DNA of 64,000 nt from Rhabdophis nuchalis (taxonomy: Eukaryota > Chordata > Lepidosauria > Squamata > Natricidae): positions 26,787,119 to 26,851,118 of the forward strand of contig CM077648.1 of assembly GCA_039707465.1 (NCBI GenBank), read 5' to 3'. Shown piece after piece: positions 11,694-22,131 of this stretch (position 1 is the stretch's first letter; each line of letters opens with the position of its first letter). The position numbers and the translations under genes are program-made. Below the pieces are notes generated by a model, which was given only the letters and a program-made list of their open reading frames with translations, had not been told where the DNA came from and searched no databases.

Positions 11694-11790
11694 ATCTAAA
11701 CGGACTCTGGTCATGATACAAAAGCACTTATAAAGAAGAAAGTACAAAGTACTAGCTTAGCGATATTTAAATTAAACCAAGGGGTGAATG

Positions 11791-12090
11791 AGAGCCAGCT
11801 TGCTGTATTGATTAAGGCAGACATGGGGAACAATGGCTCCCTTTATGACTTAGGGGCTTCAACTCCCAGAATTCCTGAGCCAGGCTGGCTGGCTCAGGAA
11901 TTCTGGGAATTGAAGTTCACAGGTCATAAAAGACCTATCATTCCCAACCCTTGGATTAAGGCATCAGGTTAGAAGCTGGGAGTGTAGGAATTCTAGTTCC
12001 ACCTTAGGCGCAAAGCCAGCTGGTTGATTTTGGACCAGTCACTTCCTTTCAACCCCGGGAAGGATGCTAACTAACTGACTAAAAAAAGAG
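11791..12090 (+). repeat. CORE/MIR-like SINE split by a MITE
   Basis: The left part (gagccagcttgctgtattgattaaggc) ends at 11818; the right part runs from 11955 and contains ttttggaccagtcacttcc. Same family as 191-800. Confidence 0.6.
11819..11954. mobile_element. Foldback hAT MITE, TSD attaaggc
   Basis: The arms (cttcaactcccagaattcctgagcc and its complement) surround a tiny loop. Perfect TSDs at 11811-11818 and 11955-11962. Confidence 0.87.
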
Positions 12091-12335
12091 AAATGCCCAC
12101 TGGAACAATACTGTTTTGATCAGTTGCAAAATGCAAATAGGGAAGAAGGTACAGATATCTCGGAAAGAGAATATCCCATAAAATAGGATCTGCCACTGAG
12201 AAGGTTTGTCATCCTGTCCATAACCCATGTGCCTTGTAAAGAGTGAGTTTGTTCATAACAATTTACTACTGTGAACACATAAGCTATGGACAACTGTAGA
12301 GTGATAAATTTTCTTATCATTATTTTGTGCCACAG

Positions 12336-12452
12336 ATCAGGACAACTGTTTACCATTGGGTTGTGATCTCAATTCCCAATGCGTTGCACATCAAAAGGGT
12401 GTTGTGTGTGAGTGCCAGACAGGGTTCATCATGGAAGATCAACTGTGCCATG
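12336..12452 (+). CDS. EGF: EGF exon, EGF-like module (non-calcium)
   Basis: A 117-bp phase 1-1 exon with acceptor gtgccacag and donor gtaatt. It encodes one EGF-like module: QDNCLPLGCDLNSQC, then VCECQTGF and a final C before CH. Six cysteines are present in the usual order. It corresponds to the human module starting QDDCAPVGCSMYARC. No DxDE calcium motif is present at its start. Confidence 0.93.
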
Positions 12453-12537
12453 GTAATTTTACATGAAATATTACAGAGTAATATTAATATTCTAGATTTT
12501 TGCATATAATGATTAGAAAACATTTTATATTGGCTAT

Positions 12538-12808
12538 CCTTCTTTGGCCATAGGTAGGCAAGCCAGCCTTGGAGTAGATTATACCCTTCAATGGTTAGAA
12601 CCCGTCTTCTTGAGAGTTGTATCCAATCCCTAATCCAAGCTAAATTAGCGGCATGATAATAGAGCTCCCAATAAGGAAGTCCTAATCCTCCTCTCATCCT
12701 GTGCTCCTGAAGCATTCTCCTTTTTATCCGTGGTTTTGCATGGATTTCATCTTGAGTCGTCATTTTGAGATCAGGAATATACCCTTGGCACCATGCCAGT
12801 GCCTTCAA
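12538..12808 (-). mobile_element. L1 ORF2 C-terminal fragment
   Basis: The - strand frame reads RIKRRMLQEHRMRGGLGLPY, then WELYYHAANLAWIRDW, typical of the region C-terminal to the L1 reverse transcriptase. It starts shortly after the 12336-12452 EGF exon; the ORF caller runs it across that exon, which is not meaningful. Confidence 0.82.
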
Positions 12809-12898
12809 AAAGCATACAAGCTATGATTAATAAGGAATACAGCAATTATAAATTCAGGTTTGAAGTAAGAGCTTTTAAAACTTTTTAATACGCTTGAT

Positions 12899-13115
12899 CA
12901 GGGGTGGGTTCCGGAAGGCACTACTGCCGGTTTGCTTGTGGGTGTGCTGTGCATACTTGCGCAGTGCAATAAAATTGTTCTGTGTATGTGCAGAAACAAA
13001 AAACAAGATGGCAGTGCCTATGACACCTCCCAGAGAACTGGTTTGGGGGCGTGGCAGGCCTGGGTCGCTGCTGGTTCCAGTGACCCAGCCCGCCAAACTA
13101 CTACACCTATCACTG
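12899..13115. mobile_element. hAT-like MITE
   Basis: Begins CAGGGGTGGGTTCCGG and ends CCTATCACTG, flanked by cgcttgat and gccttgat (six of eight match). Confidence 0.72.
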
Positions 13116-13284
13116 GCCTTGATGTTAGGTTTATCTTTCAGTTTAGAATAGATTATCACTGACCATCAGGAGGGTCAGCGTTTGGAGAGCCCAGATCAAA
13201 TTTAAAATCAATATACAGTAGTTATCAATGTAATACATTTGCTGAACAATTGCATTCATATATGCGTGATATTCATCTACAGCA

Positions 13285-13390
13285 GATTTGATTCATTGTA
13301 TTTATATCCTATCTTCTCAGGAGGAATTTAAGGCAGCATACATGATTCTCCCCAGTCCTCTTTTATCCTCCCAACTCTTCTGTGAGAAAT
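13285..13390. repeat. Old amniote interspersed repeat fragment
   Basis: The string atttatatcctatcttctcaggaggaatttaaggcag...cccagtcctcttttatcctccc resembles widespread CR1/L2-derived fragments. A second piece is at about 17385-17530. Class uncertain. Confidence 0.4.
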
Positions 13391-13460
13391 AATTTAATTA
13401 ATTCTTTCAAGTATAGTCTCCAAGCTATAAATACCTTTTTAAAAAAAAAATATCTTGTAG

Positions 13461-13586
13461 ATGTTGATGAATGCCTTCTTAACAAAGAACAGTGCAATCA
13501 GAGCTGGTCCAGATGTATCAATACTGAAGGAAGCTACTTCTGTGAGTGCCTTTTGGGTTATTCTGAAGATGGACTTCATTGTTCTG
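13461..13586 (+). CDS. EGF: EGF exon, calcium-binding EGF-like module
   Basis: A 126-bp phase 1-1 exon with acceptor atcttgtag and donor gtgagt. It encodes DVDEC at the N-terminus and RCINTEGSYFCEC in the middle, ending GLHCS. This fits the calcium-binding EGF consensus: D/N-x-D/N-E-C at the start, and C-x-N-x4-Y/F-x-C, whose Asn is the usual hydroxylation site. Human pro-EGF has two such modules in tandem here; only one is recognised in this window. Confidence 0.95.
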
Positions 13587-13708
13587 GTGAGTTATTAGGA
13601 TAAAGGATGTACCTCTGGGCATTCTGAATAATTTCTCCATCCTACTTAGAGGGGTTTTTATGCCGAGCTTCTAGACGTATTTATTTATCACATTGATATA
13701 ACATATTC

Positions 13709-14212
13709 AAGGGTGGGCTTCAAAACTTTTAGCAACGGGTTCTCTGAATGGTTGCTGGGTGGGTGTGGCCATGGTGGGCATGGCCTAGTTGGCCTCCTGC
13801 ACCACTGCAGGGGTGGCATTTTCACCTTCCCTGGGCATCGGAGGCTTTTCTCAAGCCTCTGGGAGGGCAAAAATGGCATCCCCCAGGCTCCAGGGGCCCT
13901 CCCTGAGCCTCCATGTGGGCCCTGTACTTATCTGGCATACCAAACGGGCCCCGTGAGCACTCCTGGCAGGGATGGGGTGGGATAGGAGGGGTGGGGCAGG
14001 ATGGGTGTGTCCATGCAGGACAGGCATGAAATAATATTATCTTTGCTACTGGTTCGGAACCGGGAGTGTGTGTGCATGGTGCTTCTACGTATGAACTGAA
14101 CCTTCTGCGCATGCGCAGATAATCCGTGATGCCATCTGGGCGGGCAGGTGGAGCCTCCCGCTGCCATCACTACCATTTCACTTGAACCAGGGCGAACCAG
14201 CAGAATATCACC
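13709..14212. repeat. hAT-like MITE(s), possibly composite
   Basis: Begins CAAGGGTGGGCTTCAAAA and ends GAATATCACCTCTG, with accggttcgga and aaccagggcgaaccag inside. No TSD was recognised. A further short copy (gcaagggtgggatttgtggg ... cagcccatccctc) follows to about 14313. Confidence 0.6.
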
Positions 14213-14319
14213 TCTGAGGCAAGGGTGGGATTTGTGGGTTCTCCAACCTGGGCATATTCTTAGCTAGAGGTTCTCATGAACCCATGCAAATCCGCAGCAG
14301 CCCATCCCTCAGCATATTT

Positions 14320-17130
14320 ATAGGCTGCCCATCTCACAGAAACGTGAATCTGAGTAGCATATAATCAAACCATAAAACATTTTAGTTTATAAAAATATTG
14401 TAAGATTAAAACATAAATATTATTATGTAATTTTAAAAGCCAAAAAGGATTGGGAGATGATAGATGCTATACACAATGTAACTACTTCATTAAATGTCCA
14501 TTCCCATGAGACCCCAAGCTTGCTGATGAAACCAACTTTGAAGGGACTTTTGAAAGGATGTCAAGAAGGGGCTACTTTCGCCTCAGGAGGTAGGGGTTGG
14601 GAGAGGGTGGTGTTCCAACATCATTTATTTTCCTTCAGTTTAGGAAAGCAGTTTTGCTCTGTGACCTTTGGGGGATAGTAGCAGAATAACTAATTTTTCT
14701 TTTGATTTAAATATTGATATGATAGAATGTAGTGAAAAATGTTGTTGCCCAGGAGGGAAGGGATGTATTCCAGAGGAGTAAGAGGCAACTCAGCCAGACC
14801 TTATGTGTGAGAGAAAGAGGGTGAAGACAGCCATTCCCTAAGAGTTCACTGAGTTTATTGTAGATGCAGGTAGTAAAGTGCTTGGTCGGGCAAGATTTTG
14901 TCTACAGATGTGAATCATTAAAGAACAGCTTGAAAGAACTGACAGGTGTCATTCTTGGTTTGGGATCTGACAATTGCTAAATATGAAGATTCAATGAATT
15001 GCCTTAATGAGTCCATATAGTAATTTATATACAAAGTAGCTGGAAAATGAAATGTAACCTGCAGGTCATGGGCTGTATACGTTCCCCCACAGAAGGTCAA
15101 ATTATAGTAAAACAAACATGTCAGTGGGTATGAGAGTTCATGACTGGCAGAGACATGGTAACAAGGTCAGCCAAAGAAGAGACATGACAACTGGGTCAGC
15201 CAATGAGGGCTGTTTGGAAAGTGAAACAGTATTTGCTGTATGACAAACAAGGAGACAGTAAGGAGCCTGGGCGTGGCTTAGCTCAACTGTTCCCTACTAA
15301 AGCCCTGAGTCTGTGCTGAGTTCTAAATTAGTCTGTTGCTCTGAAACGGAAACTATTCTCTCCTCTGCCTGTGTTTTGCTTGTATTTACTACCACATTGG
15401 AAAACCTGCTTTTGGTACTGTATATTTACTTCATGTGTTAAATTATATATAAAGAGAAGTGAATGAATCCCGATGAATTAGTTACCTATGTGTGTTTTCT
15501 GGATATGAATGCTGCAACAAACTCTGACAAAGCAAACATGTGTTTCAAAGATATGACAGGAAAGAGATATTAAGCCTCTGATGGGCCTGGTAGCCTTAAT
15601 TTATGTTTTAAAATGGGTTCAAAATTCCAGATCATTCCGGAGATACTACATCAAGGCAGCCATCATAGCTGACTTGAGTATGTAACCCCCCCTCCCCAAA
15701 AACAGTTCTTGGTGCTGAAAAGGCCATATTCCCTTGTTTAAAAAGTTTTAAGTGCTTGTTGACGCTGGACTTCCAAACTCTGTAAGGTTGCTGGCATTAT
15801 TTATCCCCTTCTTCCAGGCTCTCTGCATTCTAGGTGATGTTTAACATCATGAGTTCATCAATATGCAAAGCCTCTGGATGTCAGGAGACGTTTTCTTCTT
15901 CTGTTATTTGGCAGCGTTAATGGAATGAACGACCCAATAGAGATTTATTGGAAATCATTACCCTGCCTATAAATGAAAGCGAGTATTGAGTCAGTCATAA
16001 TGCTCATCAAATAATTTTATGTTCGTTAATAGTCATGAGATTCAAGTTGCTGACATTTCCAATCAGGGTTCATTGAAAACTATGTTCATAATCAGATTCC
16101 CTGATCTGCATAGCTAGAATGCAAAGGCTGACATTAAACTCTTAAGTTTACTCTCTAAGAGAACTGCTTGGAGATACGAAGGCAGCAATTTTAAGCAAGT
16201 TGTCAGCTTATCCCAAACTGGGCCAATTCTGATGCAGGTACATGTTTTTGCAAATTGACAATTAGGCTTTACAAATGCACATTCCTTTCTCTGACATCTC
16301 CATTTAAATCCCCCCTTTCTTATCTTGCTTATTGCATCAATATATCCCGATCTGTTGTTTTGCTGTAATAACAACTCAGGAGGCAAACCTTGGTTCATGG
16401 TTATTTGCGTGATAGTTATAAGTGGCACATCTTCGTGGAGACCAGTTGATGTCCATGTGCAATTGGTTATCTATTGTGAAATTGTATCCATCTGCTGGAC
16501 TAGATGGAACAGGAGTCCAATTTAGCAGGACAGTTCTTATGTTTTGTTCTTATGTTTTCCCAATTAAAATGCTAGCTACGCAGTGGAAGAAAATCATGGC
16601 ATTATATATGAGCTGCAATATTCTGTCATAGTAGGGGGGGGGAAGGACTCTAATTTACATGTAATGCTTAGTAACAATGTTCTTTATTTATTAAATTTAT
16701 TTAGCTCCTCCTCAACTGCTATGAACCAAGTTTCTCTGTCTCTCCCTCTATCCCTCCCTCCCCTCCTGTTTTACTTTGAGGTTAGATTTACAACAGGCTT
16801 GTAATGAATAACCATTCTAAAAGCACTCAGTTTTTAAGTGAGGACTTACATTTGCCTTGCTAAATGCAGCATCTCAGACATTGCATCACATTGGTTCTTA
16901 AACAGCTATTATTAAGAAAGAGATATTATGCGGTGACTTTAAGTAACATGAAGTCATAGGGAATTTCATATTTTGTATCCCAGTTCTGTTGCTAAGTAGA
17001 CATTTCACTGTATCTGCTTTCATTTCTTCCAGGGGCTGATATTTACTGTTTTAAAAGTGGAAGAACCTACTCACAAATCAGGTCATTCAAATTTGGGCCC
17101 AACACATTAACCCCACCCCTTCTTTTAAAT
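14320..17130. other. EGF intron, no recognised feature
   Basis: AT-rich intronic DNA between the calcium-binding module exon and the mature-EGF exon. I see no exon, long repeat or RNA gene. The second calcium-binding EGF module expected here by comparison with human was not found. Confidence 0.5.
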
Positions 17131-17138
17131 TGTTTCAG

Positions 17139-17280
17139 AATCTATCATCGGTCCTTCTGTTGTAACCAGGGATGACTCTACATTATCTGAAAAAGAAGGT
17201 CCTACGGACTGCTCACCATCCTACTGTTTCCATGAGGGAGTTTGCATTTATTTTTCAGATCTGCAGACTTTTGCATGCAA
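17139..17280 (+). CDS. EGF: EGF exon, N-terminal half of mature EGF
   Basis: A 142-bp exon with acceptor attgtttcag and donor gtaagt, incoming phase 1 and outgoing phase 2. It encodes a Ser/Thr/Asp-rich spacer, then the first four cysteines of the mature hormone: DCSPSYCFHEGVCIYFSDLQ and then TFAC. The intron splits the EGF domain after the fourth cysteine, as in human EGF. Conserved features are the Tyr before the second cysteine, H-x-G-V-C and the Leu in SDLQ. The gap between the first and second cysteines is four residues instead of seven. Basic residues upstream (VTR and SEK) are possible N-terminal processing sites. Confidence 0.96.
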
Positions 17281-17774
17281 GTAAGTACTGAACTCCAATG
17301 TATTTCTATAGTTATTAATTTGGATAATGTCCAATGAAATAACAGGCAGGTTAAATAGTGTTGCTAGACATGTGAAATACATGTATTTTATTTATATCCC
17401 ACGCATGCTTGAGGCATGCATAATCTCTCGTTTTCACAATGATAATCTTGAAAGGTAATTTGGGTTGAGAGAAAATGTCTGATCCTAACTTACCCAGTAA
17501 GCTCTTGCCATCAAGAAAGGAGCTTGGTTTTCACTAAACTAGTTTTGAGCATTTAGCCCAAGTCACTTACAAATCTACAACATATGAGGATATAATGTTT
17601 GGCTAAGGTATAGAAATATTTATTTCCCTTTACCTCACAAGATCCTTGGGAGTATCAGCTCTAGCTTTGGTATTTTTACACTGAACATGAGTCTTTTGTA
17701 GTTATAGTTAAAAAAAAATCTAGATGTCAGCCACGATGCTGCAATCTAAGCTTTGTCTGATTTTTATGTATGCG

Positions 17775-18008
17775 GTTGTTGTGGTTAGTTGTGAAGTTGT
17801 GTCTGGCCCATCATGATCCCATGGACAACGTTCCTCCAGGCTTTCCTGTCCTCCACCCTCCTCTGGAGTCCATTTAAGCTCACGCTGACTGCTTTGGTGA
17901 CTCCATCCAGCCACTTCATTCTCTGTCGTCCCCTTCTTCTTTCGCCCTCCATCTTTCCCAGCATCAGGCTCTTCTCCAGTGAGACCTTCCTTCACATTAG
18001 GAGGCCAA
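17775..18008 (-). mobile_element. BovB LINE fragment, left piece
   Basis: The - strand frame shows EEPDAGKDGGRKKKGTTENE, then VAGWSHQS, the C-terminal signature of BovB reverse transcriptase, and CPWDHDGPDTTSQL. It breaks at aagtattt and continues at 18481 (gagtttcatcttcaggatctgg), so it was split by the LINE inserted between. Confidence 0.85.
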
Positions 18009-18480
18009 AGTATTTCATTTCATTTTCATTTATTTCATTTATTAAATTTATAAACCGCACCACTCTCCCCAAAGGGACTCGGGGCGGTTCACAGGAAGTT
18101 AAAATAGAAAAAAAAGGACAAACATGACAATAAATAATACTAAAAATAGATTAAATCCCAATACCCGGTGCTTAAAATCCTAAAACTATTAAAATCCTAA
18201 AACTTTACCCTTAAAATAAGAATTAAAACAAATTAAACTTCAGTCTATAACTTGATGGTGTGGATTAGGCCAGGCCGGCAAGATGGAAGAAATACGTCGG
18301 GGGGGGGTAGGTCATCCCAGAGGGTTGGGCCCGCCACAGAGAAGGCCCTTCCCCTGGGTGTCGCCCGCTGGCACTGCCTAGTGGACCGCACCCAGAGAAG
18401 TCCCTGTCTGTGGGAGCGGATCGGCCGAAGGGATGTGTGAGGTAGGATACGATCCCGCAGATAACTAGGTCCCGTGCCAT
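18009..18480 (-). mobile_element. CR1/L2-clade LINE 3' end inside BovB
   Basis: Same family as 8768-9430: ctccccaaagggactcggggcggttcac near its 3' end and gagaaggcccttcccctgggtgtc inside. The 3' tail is a (TTTCA)-like stretch at 18009-18050. Confidence 0.82.
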
Positions 18481-18530
18481 TTGAGTTTCATCTTCAGGAT
18501 CTGGTCTTCTAAAGAGCAGTCAGGGTGTGT
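18481..18530 (-). mobile_element. BovB LINE fragment, right piece
   Basis: gagtttcatcttcaggatctggtcttc continues the BovB copy interrupted at 18008. Confidence 0.7.
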
Positions 18531-18534
18531 TACA

Positions 18535-20150
18535 TAAACATAAAATCAGGGTGGCACTTCAGTTACACCATTGTGACTGCTATCTTAATTTATTTTTGAC
18601 ACTATCCCCTTCAGATACTTGTGACTGAGCAGGAAGGTATGAGAGAGATTTTATGCTGCAGAACTCTCCTGCAATCTTCTTGTAGCTATACTCATTCCAT
18701 TTGAGAATATCCAAAGATGGACCTGGAAATTTGTAAAACATGTTCAGCATACTATTCCAATGAAGATATTCCATATCTTGTTCTTAAGTGCCACATATTT
18801 ATGACAACCTGAGTTTGAATTATTTTATACCTATTGTTCTTGTGTACAGTTTTACATTAGGTGGCAGTGTTTCATCATTCATTAACACACAGCTTTCATT
18901 CCATCACCAAATTGGAAACAAAAACATTTTTGTTCCCATTTTCAAGACATATCAGGCGGCTTTATAGCTTCCATTAAAAGTAGACGTGTTTGTCATGCTA
19001 AGGTTGAGGCATAGCACATGGTTTCATACTATTATAGTTCAAAATGTATTATTACTTATTTAACATCTTTCTTTGGCAGATCTCTGAGTGAGATGAGTCT
19101 GTAGAATTCAGTAAAAGTAAGAGTTGCCTTTTTATTCGTCATGGGATCTCTACACAGTGCAATTCAAAATAAAGTTGCATTTAGTGAATGCCCTACAGAG
19201 GAGAAAGAAAAATATTACTTTAAATCATTTACTATTTGTCTTTTAACTCCCAAGTAACCAAAGCTAACATTGTAAAATGTAGACCTGTTGACTGGAGTCA
19301 AAATAAAGCAAACATTAAAGCGTTTATTCATTTAAATGTTTTTAAAAGTGATGTCCTTGCATTTCTCAGTTTGGTGCCTTCCTTATGACATGGGCAGCAT
19401 TTCCCATCATTCCCATTTTTATTAACTGGAAGATGGAAATTGTAATCCAAATATATCTGGGGTAGCAGATTAAGGAAAAAAGTAGTATAATCTGTCCTTA
19501 ATCTGGGTGTCTGCAAATATGTGGATCATAGTTCTCAGAATTCCTACAGTGGCTATGGTAAAAATTCTGCAGTTGGAGTCCAAGTTAAGGAAAATAACAG
19601 AAGATGTCTGCAGGGTCATGCAAGTGGCTCCATCATTAATCCATCATTCTATACTGTGTAATGGTCGGTCAGGTGCATAGAGAAAAGCCATAAAGATGGA
19701 AACAAAGGTGATAGCATCCTCCATCATCATTCTCCAAGCAGATGGCATTTTAAAGTATTGTTACTTAGGATTTTGATGATAGTAACTGGCCTTCAAAAAC
19801 TAGCAGCCATGGTAGCTTGATCTTTTCTGAATTTGTCCAAGGCGTTTTAAAACAAAACATGATGGCAGAAAAAATATTCTCCCAGACGTTTTCTCAGACC
19901 TGAATGTTTACTTTTAACATATGGCCCATTCTATTGTTGCAATGTTATGTATTTCCATCAAGTTTTGTTTGGCCTTCATAGCAAGTTCAGTAGCCTTCTA
20001 AACAAGTTGGTTGTCCTTTCTGCGTATTTTCACTGTTGCTTTTTTCTCATGTGATGACTAGAAATCACAATTTCGCAGAAGGACTGTCCTTCATTGACTG
20101 AAATCAGCCATTCCTGATAAGTGGCATTGCCTTCTTTGTTGGTTTGCTCA
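18535..20150. other. EGF intron, no recognised feature
   Basis: Unique AT-rich intron up to the exon at 20158; no exon or repeat family recognised. Confidence 0.5.
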
Positions 20151-20157
20151 TCAACAG

Positions 20158-20322
20158 CTGTGCGAAAGGCTACCTGGGAGACCGCTGTCAGTTTAGTGAC
20201 TTGGAGTGGTGGGAACAACAACATGAGATGCATCTTAAGAAGCAAAACATCGCAACTGCTGTAGTCTTGGCTGTGCTGTTCTTGGTCCTGTTCCTTGGAA
20301 TGACTGCCTTTTACTTCTATAG
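20158..20322 (+). CDS. EGF: EGF exon, C-terminal half of EGF and TM
   Basis: A 165-bp exon with acceptor catcaacag and donor gtagac, incoming phase 2. It encodes CAKGYLGDRCQFSDLEWWEQ, completing the mature EGF domain. Receptor-contact positions known from human EGF are kept: Tyr in GYLG, the Arg before the last cysteine, and the Leu in SDLEWW. A short juxtamembrane stretch with a KK pair follows, then a hydrophobic membrane segment of about 24 residues (IATAVVLAVLFLVLFLG...). Human EGF has WWELR with cleavage after the Arg; here it is WWEQQ, so that site is missing. Confidence 0.97.
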
Positions 20323-20650
20323 GTAGACTTTATTTCCTGTTTATGATAATCTGTAGCTATGTTGTTTGTGATCTTTATACATTCTTTCATACGTCATAAA
20401 CCCGAGATTTTGATTTGTTTGCTCATTAATTTAATATTCATGTACATTATTGGTCCTAATGTACATTTGCAGTAATAAGGATGATGAGTCTATTTTAATT
20501 TACAACTGCATATCCTACCGAGCTTGCCTTTTAAACGTTTCTAGCAATATGTTTGAGGAATTTAAATGACCACCTTTTGAAGGTTGAATTTTAATGGTCA
20601 TATAATGTTGGCCATATACACGTGGCCCTAAAAGCTTTTGGTTGAGACAT

Positions 20651-21060
20651 ACCATATTTTTCAGAGTATAAGACGCACCTTTTTTTCCTCTAAAAAGAGG
20701 CTGAAAATCTGAGTGCGTCTTATACATCGAATACAGCATTTTTTTTTGCTTCCTGAAGCCCCACCCCCTTCACCAAAATGACCCTGCATAGCCTTATGGA
20801 GGCTTCCAGAGAGCTCCTGGGGGCTGGGGAGGGAAGAAACAAGCAAAAAAAGGGGTCGTTTTTACCTGGCCCAGCCCTCAGCAGTACTGTATAAGCCTCC
20901 ATAAGGCTATGCATGCATTTTTTTGACAAAGAAACGGGCTGGTTTTTTGCTCTTTTTTGCCCCCCTCCCTCCCAGGATCACTCAGCAAGCTCCACCCCCC
21001 CCCCCCCAAGGCTATTCATGCCTTTTATTTGAAAAAAAAAACGAGAACAGCATTACACTA
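20651..21060. repeat. Repeat with 'agtataagacgcacc' inverted pair
   Basis: agtataagacgcacc (20675-20689) faces gtgcgtcttatac (20712-20724). Downstream, catagccttatggaggctt and aagcctccataaggctatg form another inverted pair at 20787-20805 and 20892-20910. Probably a decayed DNA transposon; class not known to me. Confidence 0.55.
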
Positions 21061-21748
21061 TCCAGAACAAACTCTGGGTCTTTGGCACATGTGTCATGAT
21101 GTCATATGCATATATGAAAAAGGCGGAACTTGTGTCACAATGTTACAATCCTGTTTTTGTTATTTTGATGAAAGTAGTGGATCCTGTCCATTGGACATCT
21201 GAGACTCCAGCTAATGATTTTTTTTAAAGAATAGGAAGGAATTGGAGGCAAGAAATTGTGGAGAATTATGAAAAACCAGTATGCTTATAGTGGTTGCTGT
21301 GTTAACTTGGAGAAGGGAGATTGTGGTTTCCTCTTGAATAATAGAAATGATAGAATAGAATTGGAGAAAAAAGCCTAAACTGCTAAAAAACCCTTACCAA
21401 AAACAGAAAATAAAATAAAATTGAATGGTGAGATTATTTTCTTGGAATTCCCACCAAATTAATTGCACAATAAATCTTCTGGTGACTGTACTCCATCTAA
21501 AATGCCCTTTTATTTTATTTCCTAACTGTTGTAACTGTCTTAAAAGTGTGACAAAAGGATGGATTTAATTTGGCAATTAAACAGCATATAATGGGTGTGT
21601 GTTATTTACATTGGGATCAACACCACTTCTAAAGAAGGAAATAATTTTCCCAATATTTCTATTTCATGTCAGAAAGTTGGTGAATGCGTCATGCTTTTAA
21701 GAAATAAATGTAGAAAAAGGATGAACTAGAATGAAACTGAAATCAGAC

Positions 21749-21923
21749 CAGAGGTGGGTTGGTGCTGGATTGACCTGGATTGGACAAACAGGTAGTAGTG
21801 GCGGTAGAAGGCTCCACCCACCTGCCCGGACACTTCTGAGCATGTGCAGAAGTGTTGTGCACGCAGGACCGTGTGTGGGAGTGTACCCAAACCAGTAGTA
21901 AAAAAATTAGCAACCCACCTCTG
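21749..21923. mobile_element. hAT-like MITE
   Basis: Ends CAGAGGTGGGTTGG and CAACCCACCTCTG, flanked by aatcagac and aatcacac. Confidence 0.88.
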
Positions 21924-22131
21924 AATCACACCTTCACTTGGCTAGGTTTACATGTTAATGGTGTATATAAATCTTCTCTGCCTCTATGCAGTTCTTAAAA
22001 TATAAAATAAGCATCTCTTTCTAGAAACAGATAGAATTCCATCATTACATATGAAATATTTATATCTACTATCAACATTATTTGATCCCACTAGTGAGGC
22101 TAACAATTTTCCTGGCAATCGACAAGCAATA

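Noticed and set aside
14724..14790. IDMIECSEKCCC-like peptide, possible relic of the missing calcium-binding EGF module
   Set aside because: No good acceptor, cysteine spacing does not fit, early stop; probably chance.
20144..20157. Met start upstream of the EGF C-terminal half
   Set aside because: The ATG is intronic; the exon begins after the acceptor at 20156-20157.
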